NCBI GenBank assembly: GCA_046296435.1
Contig: JBKBLI010000010.1
Location: 1-64,000 of the forward strand
Origin: M3007 sp046296435
GTDB taxonomy: Bacteria; Bacteroidota; Bacteroidia; Chitinophagales; Saprospiraceae
DNA length: 64,000 nucleotides
Reading direction: 5' to 3'
Below, one piece after another: positions 61,481 through 64,000 of this stretch (positions are counted from its first letter, which is position 1; each line of letters starts with the position of its first letter). The notes beneath the pieces are model-generated. The model was given only the letters and a program-made list of their open reading frames with translations, was not told the origin of the DNA and searched no databases. Position numbers and translations under genes: made by a program.

Positions 61481-61488
61481 CAAAGATA
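61481..61488 (-). promoter_or_regulatory. -7 promoter box of the PorP/SprF gene
   Basis: The minus-strand sequence TATCTTTG is an exact TAnnTTTG match, 41 nt before the start codon. No -33 TTTG at normal distance. Confidence 0.55.
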
Positions 61489-61663
61489 GGGTTTATTTTA
61501 AAGCCTTTGGAGCTAAAATGGTAAAGGACGCGCCATCCTTTGACAGCGCGCCCTTGTACTCCGTTTCCAAATTATTGATGTTCCACTTTCAAACCGGACT
61601 CGTTTGCCCGGTCTTATGCACCTCCAGCCGGGAAACTCTGGAGATTGTTCGTTAGCCGGCGCT

Positions 61664-64000
61664 TTAGCGCGTTTGAATCATCTTCATCGTGGCGCTATGC
61701 TTGTCCGATTGCAGGCGGTAATACATCAGGCCGCCCTGTGGCAGCGCGCTGCGATCCACGAATACTGCATTGTAGCCTTTGGCCCACTGTTTTTGTTGTT
61801 CCCAGAGCAGGCGACCGCTCTCGTCGAAAATGCTAAGGGTCGCTTCTTGCGCTTCGGGCAAGTGGAAAGAGATCAGGGTGCGGTTCGCCCAGGGATTGGG
61901 CTGGTTTTGGTACAACTCAAACCCAACGCCGCCGACGCTCTCGCCTTGCTCGCTATGGAAGCGCAACGCCACATCGAGGAGTTCCAGATCCGGCCCGTAG
62001 GCCTCTGCGCGGGTGATGACGCTGGACAGCCTCAGCATGTCGCTCAGTCTGCCGGACTTGACAGCGCGCAGCCGCAGCGCAAATCCTTCGGCTTGATCTC
62101 CATGAACGGAGGCGGTGATTGCGCCGTCGAAGATGCCGAAGTTATCCACGCTCTGGCCCTCGCCCGGTATCAGGTCGAGCGCCTCCAGGCCGTCGGTTAG
62201 CAGCGTGAACTGATACCCGACGGCCGGGTTGGCGGCGCGCAGGGTCGCTTCGAATATTTCGCCTGTTTTTACAAAGCGATTCTCTATTTCCAGATTGAAT
62301 ACACCCACGCTACGGTCGTCGGCTTGCATCAGGCTGTTGGCAACCGCGGAGCCGTTCACGTCTCCGATTTTGATACCTACAAACTGATTGTCCAGCATGT
62401 TGTAGGTGGCGCCCGCTACGCTGATGTTCTCGGCGAAGGACGGATGATCCTTGTCCCAGGGGTTTGCCGGATTGCTGAACACATGCGACTTATCGACAAA
62501 CCGCCACGAGGTGTTTGAAGGCAGTTCCTGATAGATTCCGAGGATCAGCTTGCGCAGTTCGACGATGTCGAAGGTTGTGATTGTCCCCGATTTGTTGGCG
62601 TCGGCGGCAATCAATTTGTATGGGCTATCGAGCAATTGCTGCCCCAAGATGTGCTTGTTGATGAGCACCAGATCGTAAGTCGTGACGCCATTGAGCGCAT
62701 AATCGTCTTTGATTGGCGTGAGGGTGAAATTGCCGGCCATTGGCACCGCATTGCCAAACATGAAGGCGCCCGTTTGCGTCGTTTTGTAGAACATCGTGAC
62801 CGGCGGCGTGCTCGGATGCGTGCAATGCAAGTCCACGCCGGCTTCCTCAACCGCGCTGTTTTGCTCCGTCTGGAGCTTGCCGGCTACGCTGACTTTATCG
62901 CCATTGATACAGATGCCTGCGTTGTCCTGCACGATGACGTAGGTTTCGCAGTAGTCTGCATTGCCGGCCTTGTCCATGCCCCAAATCTCGACGAGTTGCG
63001 TGCCGATGTCGTCGCAGGTGAATTGGATGATCTGATTGCCATCGACTCCGTTGGCCGCAAAAGGGAATCCTGTGCCTGTACCCGAACGACGGACGCCCAG
63101 CTTGATCATGTTGGATGGCGTGCAGTTATCTGATACGCTTTGCAAGAAATTGGCGGGTGTCATCATCAGCATATTGTTGGGCATCATATTGATGCTCAAG
63201 CCGTTGAGGCACACTACCGAGGGGCGCTTGCAGTCTTTCACGACGAAGGTATATTCGCATACTTTTTCGTTGCCGCATCCATCAGTGACGATCCACTTGA
63301 TTTTGTGCGTGCCGTAGGGCAGTTCGGCAACCTTATACGAATTGGGAGCCGATTGCGTATTCCAGCGCACGGCGGCAGTCACCTTATTGCCGACGGTACC
63401 CAGTTGCAGGGCAAACTGGTATTTCTGTGAGTTGGCTACCGCGCGGTGGTCAAATTGGCGTGGGGAGCCGCCAGAGTAATTGGGCGAATTGGCATTGCCG
63501 AAGTTTACGGTACCCGGCGCCGGGGGCGCCGCGCTATTGACGACCGTTTCCATCACGCCATCGTAGTCCAGATCCAGGAAGAGCAGATACCTCACGCTGA
63601 TGTTGGCCCCCGAGCAGGCGTCCGTGGCGACAATGTTGAGATCAGCCTCGCCCTCGCACAGGTTATTGGTCTGGCACGCCGGATCAAACCAGTAGATCTC
63701 GTTCCACAGTTGCGCGTTGTTTTCGGTCACGTCGCAAAATTCTACCGGCGATGCCGGGCAATTCTCAATCACGGGGGCCTCGTTGTCAACCACCTTGACG
63801 ATCTGCTTGTACCGGTAGCAATTGGTATTGATATTCCAGAACGTCGCATAATTGGTGGGCTGAGGATCCGTGGGATTCACCTTAACCACCGTTGGCGCCC
63901 AGGGTGCAGGCGTTCCCATCGGCGAAACGATGGGGCCAGGCAGATTGGACGGATGGTTGATCAGCGCATTGGGATTAGGGTTGGGGACCAAGGTGCAGGG
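61664..64000 (-). CDS. T9SS-secreted multidomain protein with dockerin-like and cohesin-like segments, 5' end outside window
   Basis: About 778 C-terminal residues; the frame is open at the right window edge. The visible part has HYR/Ig-like regions (LPYGTHKIKWIVTDGCGNEK; IVQDNAGICINGDKVSVAGK), then a dockerin type I-like pair (TYDLVLINKHILGQ and the calcium-loop-like AADANKSGTITTFDIVELRK). A cohesin-like beta domain follows (FNLEIENRFVKTGEIFEATL ... AVGYQFTLLTDGLEALDLIP), and finally a type A T9SS sorting domain (YQNQPNPWANRTLISFHLPE ... MKMIQTR). Such proteins are displayed on the surface, often in large adhesive or degradative assemblies; the PorP/SprF gene downstream may encode its barrel partner. 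Specific function unknown. Confidence 0.87.
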   Translation of the reverse strand, partial: PCTLVPNPNPNALINHPSNLPGPIVSPMGTPAPWAPTVVKVNPTDPQPTNYATFWNINTNCYRYKQIVKVVDNEAPVIENCPASPVEFCDVTENNAQLWNEIYWFDPACQTNNLCEGEADLNIVATDACSGANISVRYLLFLDLDYDGVMETVVNSAAPPAPGTVNFGNANSPNYSGGSPRQFDHRAVANSQKYQFALQLGTVGNKVTAAVRWNTQSAPNSYKVAELPYGTHKIKWIVTDGCGNEKVCEYTFVVKDCKRPSVVCLNGLSINMMPNNMLMMTPANFLQSVSDNCTPSNMIKLGVRRSGTGTGFPFAANGVDGNQIIQFTCDDIGTQLVEIWGMDKAGNADYCETYVIVQDNAGICINGDKVSVAGKLQTEQNSAVEEAGVDLHCTHPSTPPVTMFYKTTQTGAFMFGNAVPMAGNFTLTPIKDDYALNGVTTYDLVLINKHILGQQLLDSPYKLIAADANKSGTITTFDIVELRKLILGIYQELPSNTSWRFVDKSHVFSNPANPWDKDHPSFAENISVAGATYNMLDNQFVGIKIGDVNGSAVANSLMQADDRSVGVFNLEIENRFVKTGEIFEATLRAANPAVGYQFTLLTDGLEALDLIPGEGQSVDNFGIFDGAITASVHGDQAEGFALRLRAVKSGRLSDMLRLSSVITRAEAYGPDLELLDVALRFHSEQGESVGGVGFELYQNQPNPWANRTLISFHLPEAQEATLSIFDESGRLLWEQQKQWAKGYNAVFVDRSALPQGGLMYYRLQSDKHSATMKMIQTR

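Overview
The window is a chromosomal segment of a Bacteroidota bacterium, moderately GC-rich, and most likely a member of the Saprospirales or a related order. The support is several-fold: type IX secretion (T9SS) C-terminal sorting domains on large surface proteins at both ends, PorD and PorP/SprF family genes, near-absence of Shine-Dalgarno sequences, TAnnTTTG-type -7 promoter boxes, and a bamD-rpoZ-coaBC-porD gene order. The order-level placement is inference. Five N-runs of 98-100 bases show that this is a draft or metagenome assembly; at least three of them appear to be assembly artefacts with little or no missing sequence.

Region 1 (1-6334) holds the 3' end of a giant cysteine-rich PKD/Ig-like T9SS cargo protein, followed by a strong terminator. 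Region 2 (6778-38341, all on the + strand, closed by a 14-bp-stem terminator) is a complete-looking extracellular contractile injection system (eCIS; Afp/PVC/MAC type). In order it encodes: a DUF4255/Afp16-like tube-cap protein, an unknown protein, one sheath protein, two inner-tube proteins, a 58-residue Afp6/DUF5908-like protein, a LysM (Afp7-like) protein, a VgrG-like spike (Afp8), a PAAR tip (Afp10), gp25 (Afp9), a very large Afp11-like baseplate protein apparently split by a frameshift, an Afp12-position baseplate protein, a long coiled-coil fibre-like protein with 120-bp tandem repeats, and a CIS tape-measure-type protein. A cargo/accessory block follows: a metzincin-like protein, a second HExxH protein, a DUF4157 protein with a NlpC/P60-like Cys/His domain coupled to a small exported protein, and a beta-rich protein. 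Then come a membrane protein, an SH3-like/pseudo-subtilase protein, a peptidoglycan-binding/L,D-transpeptidase-like protein and the Afp15-like AAA+ ATPase.

Region 3 (38481-64000) is mostly ordinary chromosome: a TonB-dependent receptor, a TraB/GumN lipoprotein, the bamD-rpoZ-coaBC-porD cluster, engB, a PlsB-like acyltransferase, TamB, an outer-membrane protein, an SDR oxidoreductase, TatA, a Nif3-like protein with a zinc-ribbon coiled-coil protein, two thioredoxin-fold proteins, PorP/SprF, and the 3' part of a T9SS cargo protein that carries dockerin-like and cohesin-like segments.

The most interesting material is 28931-36935. Four candidate eCIS payloads appear to share a short N-terminal FF-x-P...[VI]QR motif, and they lie next to a subtilisin-fold protein whose catalytic Asp, Ser and oxyanion Asn are all replaced. 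No tRNA, rRNA, CRISPR array, integrase or insertion sequence was recognised.
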